A stretch of DNA of 21,848 nucleotides from a virus. A program made the translations under genes and the position numbers. Below are positions 1 to 7,858 of the stretch, piece by piece; position 1 is the first letter of the stretch, and every line of letters starts with the position of its first letter. The DNA lies in the IMG/VR virus record IMGVR_UViG_3300034198_005392, positions 1 to 21,848 of that record; one strand, written 5' to 3'. The notes below the pieces were generated by a model that did not search any database, had not been told where the DNA came from, and worked only from the letters and a program-made list of their open reading frames with translations.

Positions 1-34
1 CAGAGGCGTGCGTCGAGACGAAATTGGACTTTTT

Positions 35-59
35 GCTGGCCGGCTGTTCGCCGGCCAGC
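35..59. other. Perfect 10-bp inverted repeat upstream of the terminase genes
   Basis: The two arms (35-44 and 50-59, core CTGGCCGG) are perfectly complementary and separated by a 5-nt loop, TGTTC. Neither strand has a T-run after the stem, so it is not a canonical intrinsic terminator. It lies about 50 bases before the small terminase start and could be an RNA structure, a protein-binding site or part of a packaging-site region. No function is shown by the sequence. Confidence 0.4.
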
Positions 60-107
60 CGCCGACTCCTTTGCAGCGGCGTACCGGCGATCTCTAGGCT
101 GGTAGGC

Positions 108-593
108 ATGAAGGGTCGCCCGCCAACGCCGAAGAACATCCTCGAGATTCGGGGCTCCAAGCACGCGAAGAACCGCGAAGAGCTGGGGTCTGCGCCGACT
201 GACCCGCTTCCGCCGCCCGAATGGCTCAAGCCGCGGGCGCGGGAAATCTTCTCCCGCGTCGTGGAGTGGCTGGCGGGCATGGGCACGCTCGCCGTCTCCG
301 ACGAGCACGTCATCACGAGGTATGCGGCGATCTACGTCATGTGGGAGCACGCTATGCAGCAGCTCCAGTCGATCGACGCCACCTACGTCGAGGTGCTGGC
401 CCCCGACGGCTCGATCCGTTTTTCGAGGCCGACGGCGATGGCGATGCAGGCCAGAGAGTGCGGCGACCAGCTTCGGCACCTCGAGACCGTCCTCGGCCTG
501 ACGCCAGGCGACCGCACCCGCCTCGGCTACGGCGCGGTCAAGGTAGTCAAAGACCCAGTGGATGAGCTGTTTGGCGATGCCGCCGCGGGTTGA
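108..593 (+). CDS. terS: Terminase small subunit, P27 family
   Basis: Small terminases recognise phage DNA and hand it to the large subunit for cutting and packaging. The 161-residue product starts MKGRPPTPKNILEIRGSK, a basic proline-containing N-terminus typical of the P27 (Terminase_4) family, followed by a helical body with the characteristic PPPEWLKPRAREIF segment. Length fits the family. I chose ATG 108 because the family motif begins there; the frame is open further upstream (another ATG at 24), but those residues look unrelated and the ribosome-binding site is weak either way. It overlaps the large terminase start, which is the usual order at the head of a late operon. Family assignment is from motif recognition. 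Confidence 0.85.
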   Translation: MKGRPPTPKNILEIRGSKHAKNREELGSAPTDPLPPPEWLKPRAREIFSRVVEWLAGMGTLAVSDEHVITRYAAIYVMWEHAMQQLQSIDATYVEVLAPDGSIRFSRPTAMAMQARECGDQLRHLETVLGLTPGDRTRLGYGAVKVVKDPVDELFGDAAAG

Positions 594-2094
594 CATCCGG
601 CAGTTCTGCCGGCTCCTGAAGCACACCGAAGACCCGCACACGGGCCAGCAGTTCGTGCCGGAACCGTGGCAGGACGACTACCTCGCCGCGCTGTTCAACA
701 CGCGGAACGAGGCTGGGCTTCGCCAGTACATGACGAGCTTCTTGTTTCTGCCTCGCAAGCAGGGCAAGACGGCTCTGGTCGCGGCAATCGCCCTCTACGA
801 GGGCTTTTTCGGCCAGCACGGCGGCCAAATCATCATCGCGGCTGGCGACCGCGAGCAGGCTAGGAAGCTCTTCGACGCCTGCAAGAACTTCCTCGACTCG
901 TGCCCCGGCCTGGCGAAACGCTGCAAGGTCTACAAGAACTCGATCTTCTTCCCCAGCACGAAGACGACGGCGCAAATCATCAGCCGCGAGGCGAAAACCA
1001 AACACGGCTTCAATCCGAGCCTGGTGGTTGTGGACGAGTTGCACGTTCAGCCCAATCGCGCCCTGCTCGACGTGCTGACCAGCGGTATGGGTGCTCGAGC
1101 CGAGCCCCTGGTCGTCTACCTCTCGACGGCCGGGATGGACCGCGTCGGCCCCTGCTACGACGAGTTCCAGCGGGCCGTCAAGGTGCGTGACGGCCTGATT
1201 CAAGATCCGTCCTACCTCCCCTGCCTCTACTACGCCGATGAGGACGACGACCCGTTCTCGGAGGAGACGTGGAAGAAAGCTCAACCGAACTACCTCGTGA
1301 CGGTCACGAAGCGGTTCATGGAGCGGGAGATGCTCAAGGCGAAGGAGTCGGTCGCCGAGGAGATCAAGTTCCGCACCCTGTTCCTGAACCAGTGGTGCTC
1401 CAACGGGGCGAACCGCTTCTTCCGCATCGGCGAGTGGGATGCCTGCAACGCCCCGCTTCTGCCGACCGACGGCCGCCCTTGGTACTGCGCCCTTGACCTC
1501 TCAAGCACCGAGGACACGACGGCGTTCGCCGCGGTCAGCCCCCTGATCGACCCCGAGACGGGCGCGACCAGCTACGACATTCACTGCCACCTGTTCATCC
1601 CCGACGAGAAGGCCGACCGCTCGGAGGCACCGTATCGCCAATGGGCGAGGGATGGATTCGTTACACTGACAGATGGGCCGATTGTCGATTACGACGTTGT
1701 GAGAAACTACGTTCTCTCGTTTTGCGAGAAGAACAACGTCCGCACTATTGCCATCGACCGCTGGAATGCCACGCAAGTCACCACCCAACTGATGAACGAA
1801 GGGCTGGACGTGAAGCTCTACGGTCAGGGGTACGCGAGCATGAGCGCCCCGACGAAGCTGCTGCACGCCGCCACGCTCGGAAAGAGGATCAGGCACGGCG
1901 GAAACCCGGCCTTGGCCCTCCAGATGAGCAATATGCAAGTCAAGCAGGACGACGCCGACAACCTGAAGCCGACCAAGAAGAACTCGCACTCGACAGCCAG
2001 GATCGACGGGGCTGTGGCGACGATCATGTGCTTCGGGCTGTGCGGCAGCGAGCCGCCGCCGCCGACCGATGACCCCGTACTCATGGTGCTGTGA
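577..2094 (+). CDS. terL: Terminase large subunit (HK97-type, Terminase_1)
   Basis: This is the ATPase and nuclease of the DNA-packaging motor. Counting from ATG 577 (505 residues): Walker A PRKQGKT at 59-65, Walker B LVVVDE at 149-154 with catalytic acidic residues, then an RNase-H-like nuclease domain with aspartates at D307 (ALDLSS), D394 (AIDR) and D477 (ARIDGAVA). Order and spacing match full-length HK97-type large terminases, so both activities should be intact. An in-frame ATG at 562 would add five residues (MSCLA); I prefer 577 because GGATGAG precedes it by about 10 bases and nothing similar precedes 562. It overlaps the small terminase, and its stop overlaps the portal start as GTGA. 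Confidence 0.93.
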   Translation: MPPRVDIRQFCRLLKHTEDPHTGQQFVPEPWQDDYLAALFNTRNEAGLRQYMTSFLFLPRKQGKTALVAAIALYEGFFGQHGGQIIIAAGDREQARKLFDACKNFLDSCPGLAKRCKVYKNSIFFPSTKTTAQIISREAKTKHGFNPSLVVVDELHVQPNRALLDVLTSGMGARAEPLVVYLSTAGMDRVGPCYDEFQRAVKVRDGLIQDPSYLPCLYYADEDDDPFSEETWKKAQPNYLVTVTKRFMEREMLKAKESVAEEIKFRTLFLNQWCSNGANRFFRIGEWDACNAPLLPTDGRPWYCALDLSSTEDTTAFAAVSPLIDPETGATSYDIHCHLFIPDEKADRSEAPYRQWARDGFVTLTDGPIVDYDVVRNYVLSFCEKNNVRTIAIDRWNATQVTTQLMNEGLDVKLYGQGYASMSAPTKLLHAATLGKRIRHGGNPALALQMSNMQVKQDDADNLKPTKKNSHSTARIDGAVATIMCFGLCGSEPPPPTDDPVLMVL

Positions 2095-3722
2095 CGGTGG
2101 ACTCACTTGACTCCGAAGCCCTGGGCCTGATCGAACTGCGGAGCAATCTGTCCCGCATTTTCGAGGAGATCGCCGAGACGAGGAGGACGATTTCCGGCGT
2201 CCCCGTCTCCCCCGAAACGAGCCTCGAGTGCGCCGCGGTTCTCTGCTGCGTGCGGGTGCTGGCAGAGTCGTTGGCGTCGATGCCGATGAACGTCTACCGC
2301 CGGCTCAAGGGGGGCGGCAAAGAGATCGCCGACGAGCTGTGGCTGCACGAGGTGCTGGCCCACCAGCCGAACTCGTGGATGACGGCGTTTGAATTTCGCG
2401 AGCTGATGATGTCGTGGCTCCTGCTCTGGGGCAACGCCTACGCCCTGATCGTCCCCAGCAGCGAGCACGGTGCCGTCAGCGAGCTGATCCCTCTCCACCC
2501 GTCGCGGATGGAGGTGAAGCGGCTCAGTAACGGCAAGCTCCGGTTCTACTTCACGCCACCGTCGTCGATCTTTGAGCCGAACCCGACGGTGAAGGAGTAT
2601 CGGCAGGACGAGATTTTTGTGCTCCGCTGGCTCTCGAGCGACGGAGTGAAGGGGTACATCCCGACGACGCTCAACCGCGAAGCCATCGCGCTCGCCAAGG
2701 CGACCGAACTGCATTCGGGCGCGTACTTCGGCAACGGCGGGCAGCCCGGATCGTACTTCGAGACCAGCACCCCGCAGAAGCCCGAGACGCTCGTCCGGTT
2801 CAAGGATCAGTACAACGAGGCGCACCAGGGGCCGGGGAACCACTTCAAGACGTTCGTCGTCCCCTTCGGCTTCACCTACAAGCAGGCCGAGGTTCGCAAC
2901 GATTCTGCACAGCTAGTTGAGACTAGGCGGTATCAACTCGCCGAGGTGGCTAGGTGCTATCGCGTGCCCCCCCACATGGTGGGCGACCTGAAGGACGTTC
3001 GCTTCAGCACCGTCGAGCAGTCCGCGATCGACTTCGTCACGTTCAGCCTGATCCCGTGGTGCCGGCGCTGGGAAGCCGCCTGCCGCCGCGACCTCGTCGT
3101 GGACGACAAGCAGTATTTCGTCGGCTTCGACGTGAACTCGCTCATGGCCGGCGACTACGCCGCCAGGGCACAGTTCATCCGCGAGATGTGGAACATCGGA
3201 GCACTCAACATCGACGAGGTTCGCGCCCAGATCGGCTACAACCCGCTCGAGGACGGTCAGGGCAAGAAGCGGTTCGTTCAGGTCAATATGCAGCTCCTCG
3301 AGGGCTTCACGCTCCAGAATCCCGGCGGCCAGCCGGTCGATCAGGCCAAGCAGACGCCCGCCCAGCCAGCCCCCGAGGCCGACACGCCGCCCGAGAACGA
3401 CACCCGCGACCTCGCCGCGGCCGAGGTGGTCTTCAAGACGAACCTCCGCCGGCTCGCACAAGTCGAGGTGGACGGCGTGCTCGAGCGCCGCAACAAGCCC
3501 GAGAAGCTGGCCGCCTGGCTGGATCAGGTGAGCGGCCGGATGCGCGAGGAACTGCTTGAGCCCGCCCGTGCTACCGGCCGAGACATCGACCAATTCGTGG
3601 TAGCGTGGATGAATCGGTCTCGTGATCTGCTCCTCGAGTGCCACCGGAGCGGCACGAAGTACGAAACGGTCAAGGAGGGCTGGTGCGACAAGCACCTTGA
3701 AGCCAATGCCGCAACCGCTTGA
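2091..3722 (+). CDS. Portal protein, HK97 family
   Basis: The portal forms the twelve-subunit ring at one capsid vertex through which DNA enters and leaves. The 543-residue protein has the HK97-family core: ECAAVLCCVRVLAESLASMP (46-65), a helical stretch with LLWGNAYALI (111-120), and RVPPHMVGD (291-299) ahead of the clip/stem region. Around 410-440 there is a Pro/Gln/Glu-rich linker, then an extra helical tail (about 440-540) beyond the usual core. The start is GTG 2091, overlapping the large terminase stop (GTGA); a second in-frame GTG follows two codons later. There is no clear Shine-Dalgarno sequence, so translation is probably coupled. The 3' end overlaps the ferritin-like gene by 17 bases. 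Confidence 0.93.
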   Translation: MTVDSLDSEALGLIELRSNLSRIFEEIAETRRTISGVPVSPETSLECAAVLCCVRVLAESLASMPMNVYRRLKGGGKEIADELWLHEVLAHQPNSWMTAFEFRELMMSWLLLWGNAYALIVPSSEHGAVSELIPLHPSRMEVKRLSNGKLRFYFTPPSSIFEPNPTVKEYRQDEIFVLRWLSSDGVKGYIPTTLNREAIALAKATELHSGAYFGNGGQPGSYFETSTPQKPETLVRFKDQYNEAHQGPGNHFKTFVVPFGFTYKQAEVRNDSAQLVETRRYQLAEVARCYRVPPHMVGDLKDVRFSTVEQSAIDFVTFSLIPWCRRWEAACRRDLVVDDKQYFVGFDVNSLMAGDYAARAQFIREMWNIGALNIDEVRAQIGYNPLEDGQGKKRFVQVNMQLLEGFTLQNPGGQPVDQAKQTPAQPAPEADTPPENDTRDLAAAEVVFKTNLRRLAQVEVDGVLERRNKPEKLAAWLDQVSGRMREELLEPARATGRDIDQFVVAWMNRSRDLLLECHRSGTKYETVKEGWCDKHLEANAATA

Positions 3723-4179
3723 AGGCGTCGTCGATGCGTTGCAGGCGTCTGCCGCCCTGCACATGACGGCGATCGAGAACTATCAGGCACAGGCCGAGCA
3801 TCTGGACCGCTGGGGCTACGGCAAGCTGGCCGCAGCGTACCGCGAGGATGTCGAGGAGGAGCGTGGGCACCTCCGCGACGTGCAGGCGAGGCTCGAGTTC
3901 TACGACGTTCAGCCGTCCTACGACCATGAGCAGCCGGATTGGCCGCGCCACGACTACGAGGGCATTCTGGCCGCGAACCTCGCGATCGAGTCGGCCGCAG
4001 CAGAGGTCGAGCGTGCCGCCGTCGTGGCCTGCCGGGCCGTCGGCGACGAGATTTCGGCCCTCGTTTTCGCCAAGTTGCTCGCCGGAAGTGAGGCGTCGGT
4101 GGCGGAAAACGAGGCGATTCAGCGTGTGATCGAGCAGATCGGTCTGGACAACTACCTCGCGAATCAGGTGACGGCATGA
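3706..4179 (+). CDS. Bacterioferritin-like four-helix protein
   Basis: Bacterioferritins oxidise Fe(II) at a di-iron site and store ferric iron in a 24-subunit cage. This 157-residue protein matches their length (about 158) and helix layout: helices near 5-35, 38-66, 84-112 and 114-143, a long crossing loop at 67-83, and a short last helix IGLDNYLANQV close to the E. coli Bfr ending. Using Bfr numbering from memory, ligands E51, H54 and E94 correspond to E52, H55 and E95, but E18 aligns with H19, E127 with S128 (E129 adjacent) and H130 with S131; the heme methionine M52 aligns with R53. The ferroxidase site is therefore partial. ATG 3706 is the first start that gives this fold; a GTG at 3622 would add unrelated residues. 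It lies between portal and protease, overlapping both. A structural four-helix role without iron is the main alternative. Confidence 0.72.
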   Translation: MPQPLEGVVDALQASAALHMTAIENYQAQAEHLDRWGYGKLAAAYREDVEEERGHLRDVQARLEFYDVQPSYDHEQPDWPRHDYEGILAANLAIESAAAEVERAAVVACRAVGDEISALVFAKLLAGSEASVAENEAIQRVIEQIGLDNYLANQVTA

Positions 4180-5813
4180 ACGGCGACATTGAGCGGCGCA
4201 CTTTCATCTCCGACGCGACGATCGAGTACCGCGAGGGCGACAAGAAGCCCGTGATTTCGGGCTATGCGGCCGTCTTCAACGTCGAGAGCCGCAATCTGGG
4301 CGGCTTCATCGAGTCGATTCACCCGAATGCCTTCGACAGGGTGCTCTCCGAGACCCCCGACGTGATCGGCGTGTTCAATCACGACCGCAACAACCTCCTG
4401 GGCCGCACCGGAAACGGCACGATGCGGCTCACGAAGGACTCCTACGGCCTCCGCTACGCGATCGACGTGAACGAAAACACGTCTGTCGGCAAGAACGTCG
4501 TCGAGTGGGTGAAGGATCGCACCGTCATCGGGTCGTCTTTCGCCTTCGCGGTGCGCCGCAGCAACGGAACGGACGGCGATTCGTGGTCTACCGACCACCA
4601 GAGGGGCATTCGGAAGCGCGAAGTTCGCGAAATCACGCGACTCGAGGACGTTGGACCCGTCGTTCGGCCCGCCTACGACTCCTCGAGCGTCGTCGTGAGC
4701 CGTCGCGCGATCGAAATGGCGCTCGGCGAGTCGTTTCGGCCGGTCACGACGATGGCGAACGCCTCGAAGCGCGGCCTGAAGCTCGCGCATGGTCGCGAAG
4801 GCGTCGATCCGAGGCTTCTTTGCGTCGCCGAGCGCGTCGCGAACCGCGAAATCGTCAGCGTGGAGGAGGTTTCCTACCTGGCAAGCGTCTACGAGCGCTG
4901 CCTGGCGGCAAAAGTCACCGGCTGGTCGGGTTCTCCCGCCTGGATCGAGTGGCAACTGGCCGGCGGCGACACCGGGGAGAAGTGGGTTGCTCGGCGGGCG
5001 GCGTCTGATCAGGCTCAAGAGCCTGATCAGGCACCGCCGCCGTCCATCGAGCCCCGCTCCGAGCCGCAAATCAGCCTGGTTCCCACCTCCGGCATGGCCG
5101 CGGCGGCGAAGCGTGGCCTCGCGCTGCACGAAGCCGGCCGATCGGGCGACGGCCTCAAGCCTGAGACGGTCGCGCGGGCCAAGAAGATCGCGTCGCGCGA
5201 CGAACTGACGCCGGAGCACGTCCGCGAGATGCGGGCCTGGTTCCGCCGGCACAAGGTGGACAAGAAGCCGGGGTGGAACGCCCGCGGCGAGGAGACGCCG
5301 GGCTACACGGCGTGGCAGCTCTGGGGCGGAGACGCGGCCTGGCGGTGGTCTGAGGCAAAGGTTCGCCAGATGGAGGGCGAGAAGCGCGATGACGGCGAGG
5401 AGGAATACCCCGGCACGATCTCGCCCGCGAACCTCATGCTCGCCGAAGCCGAGGAGAGCATCGCCGAGGAGTCTGGCAAGTGGCCGCAGGAAGGCCCGGC
5501 CGGTGCCCACTACATGGCGGCGAGCCCGTTCGCAGAGCGTGGCATGAAGTGCGCGAACTGCGTCTTCTACGAGGGCGGCGGCGCGTGCGAGATCGTCAAC
5601 GGCGAGATCGCGCCTGAAGGTCTGTGCAAGTTGTGGATCATCCCCGAGGAACGCATGAGCGAAGAGAAGAAGCCCGAGACGCAGGCGGAGCCGCCGGCTC
5701 CGCCTGCTCCGACCAACGAGCGGTCTGCCGAAGAGAAGCAGAACGAAGAGATCGCGGTGAAGATCGCGACCCTTCAGGGGACAATTCTTCGGACTCAGTT
5801 GCACGCGATGTAA
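4176..5813 (+). CDS. Prohead protease with duplicated accessory domain and C-terminal four-Cys (HiPIP-like) domain
   Basis: The N-terminal ~190 residues are an HK97-type (S78) prohead protease, which trims the capsid protein during maturation: ISGYAAVFN (27-35), His69 in FNHDRN, nucleophile Ser121 in GSSFAF, and acidic E157/D158 before the PVVRPAY segment. At 545 residues it is far longer than a plain protease. Residues 197-270 and 311-391 are two diverged copies of one module (KRGL start, WQL.GGD end), separated by a Pro-rich linker. Then C459, C462, C471 and C484 (KCANC...GLCKLW) form a C-x2-C-x8-C-x12-C set like the cluster end of high-potential iron-sulfur proteins; a zinc site is the alternative. 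A Pro/Glu-rich tail ends the protein. The start overlaps the previous stop (ATGA), with AGGTGA 4 bases upstream. Protease call is firm; C-terminal calls are inference. Confidence 0.85.
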   Translation: MNGDIERRTFISDATIEYREGDKKPVISGYAAVFNVESRNLGGFIESIHPNAFDRVLSETPDVIGVFNHDRNNLLGRTGNGTMRLTKDSYGLRYAIDVNENTSVGKNVVEWVKDRTVIGSSFAFAVRRSNGTDGDSWSTDHQRGIRKREVREITRLEDVGPVVRPAYDSSSVVVSRRAIEMALGESFRPVTTMANASKRGLKLAHGREGVDPRLLCVAERVANREIVSVEEVSYLASVYERCLAAKVTGWSGSPAWIEWQLAGGDTGEKWVARRAASDQAQEPDQAPPPSIEPRSEPQISLVPTSGMAAAAKRGLALHEAGRSGDGLKPETVARAKKIASRDELTPEHVREMRAWFRRHKVDKKPGWNARGEETPGYTAWQLWGGDAAWRWSEAKVRQMEGEKRDDGEEEYPGTISPANLMLAEAEESIAEESGKWPQEGPAGAHYMAASPFAERGMKCANCVFYEGGGACEIVNGEIAPEGLCKLWIIPEERMSEEKKPETQAEPPAPPAPTNERSAEEKQNEEIAVKIATLQGTILRTQLHAM

Positions 5814-5965
5814 CAGCCTTTATAGGCTACCAGTAGATACACAAGACTTCGCGGCGGATGTCGCGGAGATCGGTGCGAGCGACTCGAGGATTCGATGTCG
5901 CGGTGCGCTAGCGGGAAAACCCGCCGGCCGCCGCGCGGCCGGCTCAACACAGGAGCAGGCCGAAC
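5814..5965 (+). promoter_or_regulatory. Structured 152-base leader of the major capsid gene
   Basis: This is the longest gap in the window. Reading toward the capsid start: a small hairpin AGCCT-TTAT-AGGCT (5815-5828); a 10-base direct repeat GATGTCGCGG (5857-5866 and 5894-5903); then three hairpins that each share two bases with the next: GCGGG-AAAA-CCCGC (5911-5924), a 9-bp GC stem (5923-5943), and GCTC-AACACAG-GAGC (5942-5956). The last contains part of the Shine-Dalgarno AGGAG (5951-5955). A weak promoter-like pair, TTGCAC at 5799-5804 and TATAGG at 5821-5826, is present but not convincing. No T-run follows any stem. A role in tuning capsid translation or processing the mRNA is inference. 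Confidence 0.4.
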
Positions 5966-7342
5966 ATGGCAGCGTCGAATCTCAAGCGTCTTCAGGAACG
6001 TGCCGCCGCCGTCGCCGAGCGGATGAAGGAGCTGGCCGCGATCGAGGAGCGGTCGGCGGATCAGACCAAGGAACTCATCTCGCTCGGCACCCAGTCCGAC
6101 GAGCTGAAGTCCTCGCTCGAGTTCGAGGGGCGCATCGCGGCCAAGGAGGCCGAGCTTCGCGCGATGGTGGACAAGTCGGCCCCGGCCGGCACCGTCGCCC
6201 CGCCCGCGCCGCCCGCTGGCGAGCCGGCTCCGTCGAAGGACGAGGGCAAGAAGCTCGAGATTCGGGCGCTGATGCCCCACCACACCAGCCTGCGGGCGTT
6301 CAACGACGGCCCCGAGGCCGTCGAGAGCGCCTACAAGTGCGGCCGGTGGCTGCGGGCCACGATGTTCAAGCACCCCGATGACATCCGGTGGTGCAAGGAT
6401 CACGGCGTCGAGTCCCGCGCCATGAACGAGGGCAGCAACTCGGCCGGTGGCGCGCTCGTCCCCGAGGAGTTCGCCGCCCGCGTGATCCGGCTCGTCGAGA
6501 CCTACGGCACCTTCACGGCGTCGAACGTCGAGAAGGTGACGATGACTCGCGACACGATGATCATCCCGAAGCGCATCACCGGCACGACCGCCTACTTCGT
6601 CGGCGAAGGCACGACGGTGAACGAGTCGGAGCCCACCTACGCGAACGTCCAGCTCATCGCGAAGAAGCTGGCGTGCGGCACGCGGATGTCGAGCGAGGTC
6701 GTCGAGGATGCTCTCGTGGGCCTCGTGGACGCCTGTGCGGTTGAGTACGGCACGAGCCTGAGCTACCGCCAGGATCTGTGCGGCTGGCTCGGCGACGGCA
6801 CCTCGAGCTTCGGCGGGATCTACGGCGTCGTGCCGAAGATCAACGACGGCACGCACGCGGCCGGCGTGATCACTGCCGGCACGGGTGCGACCGGGTTCGA
6901 GACCCTCACGCCCACCGACTTCATCAAGACGATCGGCAAGATGCCGCTCTACGCCCGCCAGGGCGCTGCGTGGTACATCTCGCCGTCCGGCTTCGCGGCC
7001 TCGATGGCTCGCCTCCGCTACGCGGCCGGCGGCAACACCGTCGAGCAGCTCGGCGGCGGGGTGTCCGAGACGTTCCTCGGCTACCCGGTCAACCTCGTCC
7101 ACGTCATGGACGGGACTCTGGGTGCCGATCCGAGCAAGGTGAAGGTTCTCTTCGCCAACCTCGGGCTCTCGAGCATCTACGGCCGGCGTCGGGACTTCTC
7201 GGTGCGGCTGTTCGATCAGGTCTACGCGACCACCGACCAGCTCCTCCTCCAGGGAACGATGCGGTTCGACATCGTCCACCACTCGCTCGGCGACAACACG
7301 ACCCCCGGCCCGGTCATCGCTCTCAAGACCGCCGCGTCGTGA
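5966..7342 (+). CDS. Major capsid protein, HK97 fold
   Basis: This protein forms the icosahedral shell. Residues 1-65 are a charged helical, coiled-coil-like segment, the expected delta (scaffold) domain; a Pro/Ala-rich linker (about 71-93) follows, and the shell domain starts near 100. Conserved HK97-type blocks are visible: SAGGALVPEEFAARVI (159-174), TAYFVGEGTTVNESEPTY (208-225), WLGDGT (274-279), AWYISPSGFAASMARL (335-350), LGYPV (371-375) and the C-terminal RFDIVHHS. The 458-residue length fits a precursor whose first ~95 residues are removed by the upstream protease, which would explain the absence of a separate scaffold gene. AGGAG (5951-5955) lies 10 bases before the ATG. The exact cleavage site cannot be read from the sequence. 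Confidence 0.94.
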   Translation: MAASNLKRLQERAAAVAERMKELAAIEERSADQTKELISLGTQSDELKSSLEFEGRIAAKEAELRAMVDKSAPAGTVAPPAPPAGEPAPSKDEGKKLEIRALMPHHTSLRAFNDGPEAVESAYKCGRWLRATMFKHPDDIRWCKDHGVESRAMNEGSNSAGGALVPEEFAARVIRLVETYGTFTASNVEKVTMTRDTMIIPKRITGTTAYFVGEGTTVNESEPTYANVQLIAKKLACGTRMSSEVVEDALVGLVDACAVEYGTSLSYRQDLCGWLGDGTSSFGGIYGVVPKINDGTHAAGVITAGTGATGFETLTPTDFIKTIGKMPLYARQGAAWYISPSGFAASMARLRYAAGGNTVEQLGGGVSETFLGYPVNLVHVMDGTLGADPSKVKVLFANLGLSSIYGRRRDFSVRLFDQVYATTDQLLLQGTMRFDIVHHSLGDNTTPGPVIALKTAAS

Positions 7343-7382
7343 GCCTGACACAAACACCCTCAACGAAGGAGCATCCAGTCCC

Positions 7383-7808
7383 ATGATTCACTCCCAGATG
7401 GAAAAGGTCGTCGGCTCCGTCCCCACCACGGTGGGCTCGAGCGCGGTGACCCTGACGATCGACACGCGCGGCTACGACTACGCCAGCGTGGCCGTGCTGC
7501 GTGCGAGCAACGCCTCGACGGTGTTCGCGAGCGTCCTGAAGGTCGAGGAGTCGGACGACAACTCGTCCTACTCCAACGTCTCGGGCTTCGTCGGTGGCAC
7601 CGACTTCACGATCCCGGCGGTCACCGACACTGCGGTGGCCTCGCTCGTGAAGCTCGACCTCGACACCAAGGCTCGGAAGCGCTACCTGAAGGTCACGGCG
7701 ACCCCGGCGGTCAGTGTGAACACGGTGGTGACGGCGCGGCTGTCCCGAGGCGAGGAAGCCCCGGCGACCGCCCTCGATGCCGGCGTGCTGGCCTGGGTCA
7801 AGGGCTGA
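7383..7808 (+). CDS. Probable accessory head (decoration-type) protein
   Basis: The 141-residue product is rich in Val, Thr, Ser and Asp and looks all-beta, with alternating strands such as AVTLTIDTRGYDYASVAVL and KRYLKVTATPAV and no membrane or catalytic motifs. I recall similar small proteins right after capsid genes in other tailed phages, usually unannotated; a role in decorating or stabilising the shell is inferred from position and predicted beta content. A GAAGGAG Shine-Dalgarno sequence (7365-7371) lies about 11 bases before the ATG, in a leader (CTCAACGAAGGAGC) that resembles those of the neighbouring capsid and glycosyltransferase genes. An alternative start at M6 cannot be excluded. 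Confidence 0.6.
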   Translation: MIHSQMEKVVGSVPTTVGSSAVTLTIDTRGYDYASVAVLRASNASTVFASVLKVEESDDNSSYSNVSGFVGGTDFTIPAVTDTAVASLVKLDLDTKARKRYLKVTATPAVSVNTVVTARLSRGEEAPATALDAGVLAWVKG

Positions 7809-7858
7809 TCCCGAATAGCGGGTCGGCCAGGATGGCCTCATAGCGCAAGGAAGCGCCC

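Noticed and set aside
24-107. Upstream ATG extension of the small terminase
   Set aside because: The extra 28 residues do not look like the P27 family, and the typical MKGRPPTP start is at 108.
547-1284. Long minus-strand open frame opposite the large terminase gene
   Set aside because: It is a GC-rich shadow frame with Arg/Val/Leu-heavy sequence and no recognisable motif, and it lies over a gene with intact catalytic motifs. The same applies to the other long minus-strand frames, for example 4164-5804, 5795-7384 and 17899-19143.
3622-3705. Upstream GTG extension of the ferritin-like gene
   Set aside because: The added residues are Ser/Arg-rich shadow sequence of the portal gene and break the bacterioferritin-like layout that begins at 3706.
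5799-5826. Sigma70-like promoter before the capsid leader (TTGCAC and TATAGG)
   Set aside because: The -35 element matches only half of the consensus and lies within the end of the protease gene. Such weak pairs are expected by chance, so it is mentioned only within the leader entry.
5923-5943. Intrinsic terminator at the GC-rich stem before the capsid gene
   Set aside because: There is no T-run after the stem on either strand, and the ribosome-binding site follows at once.
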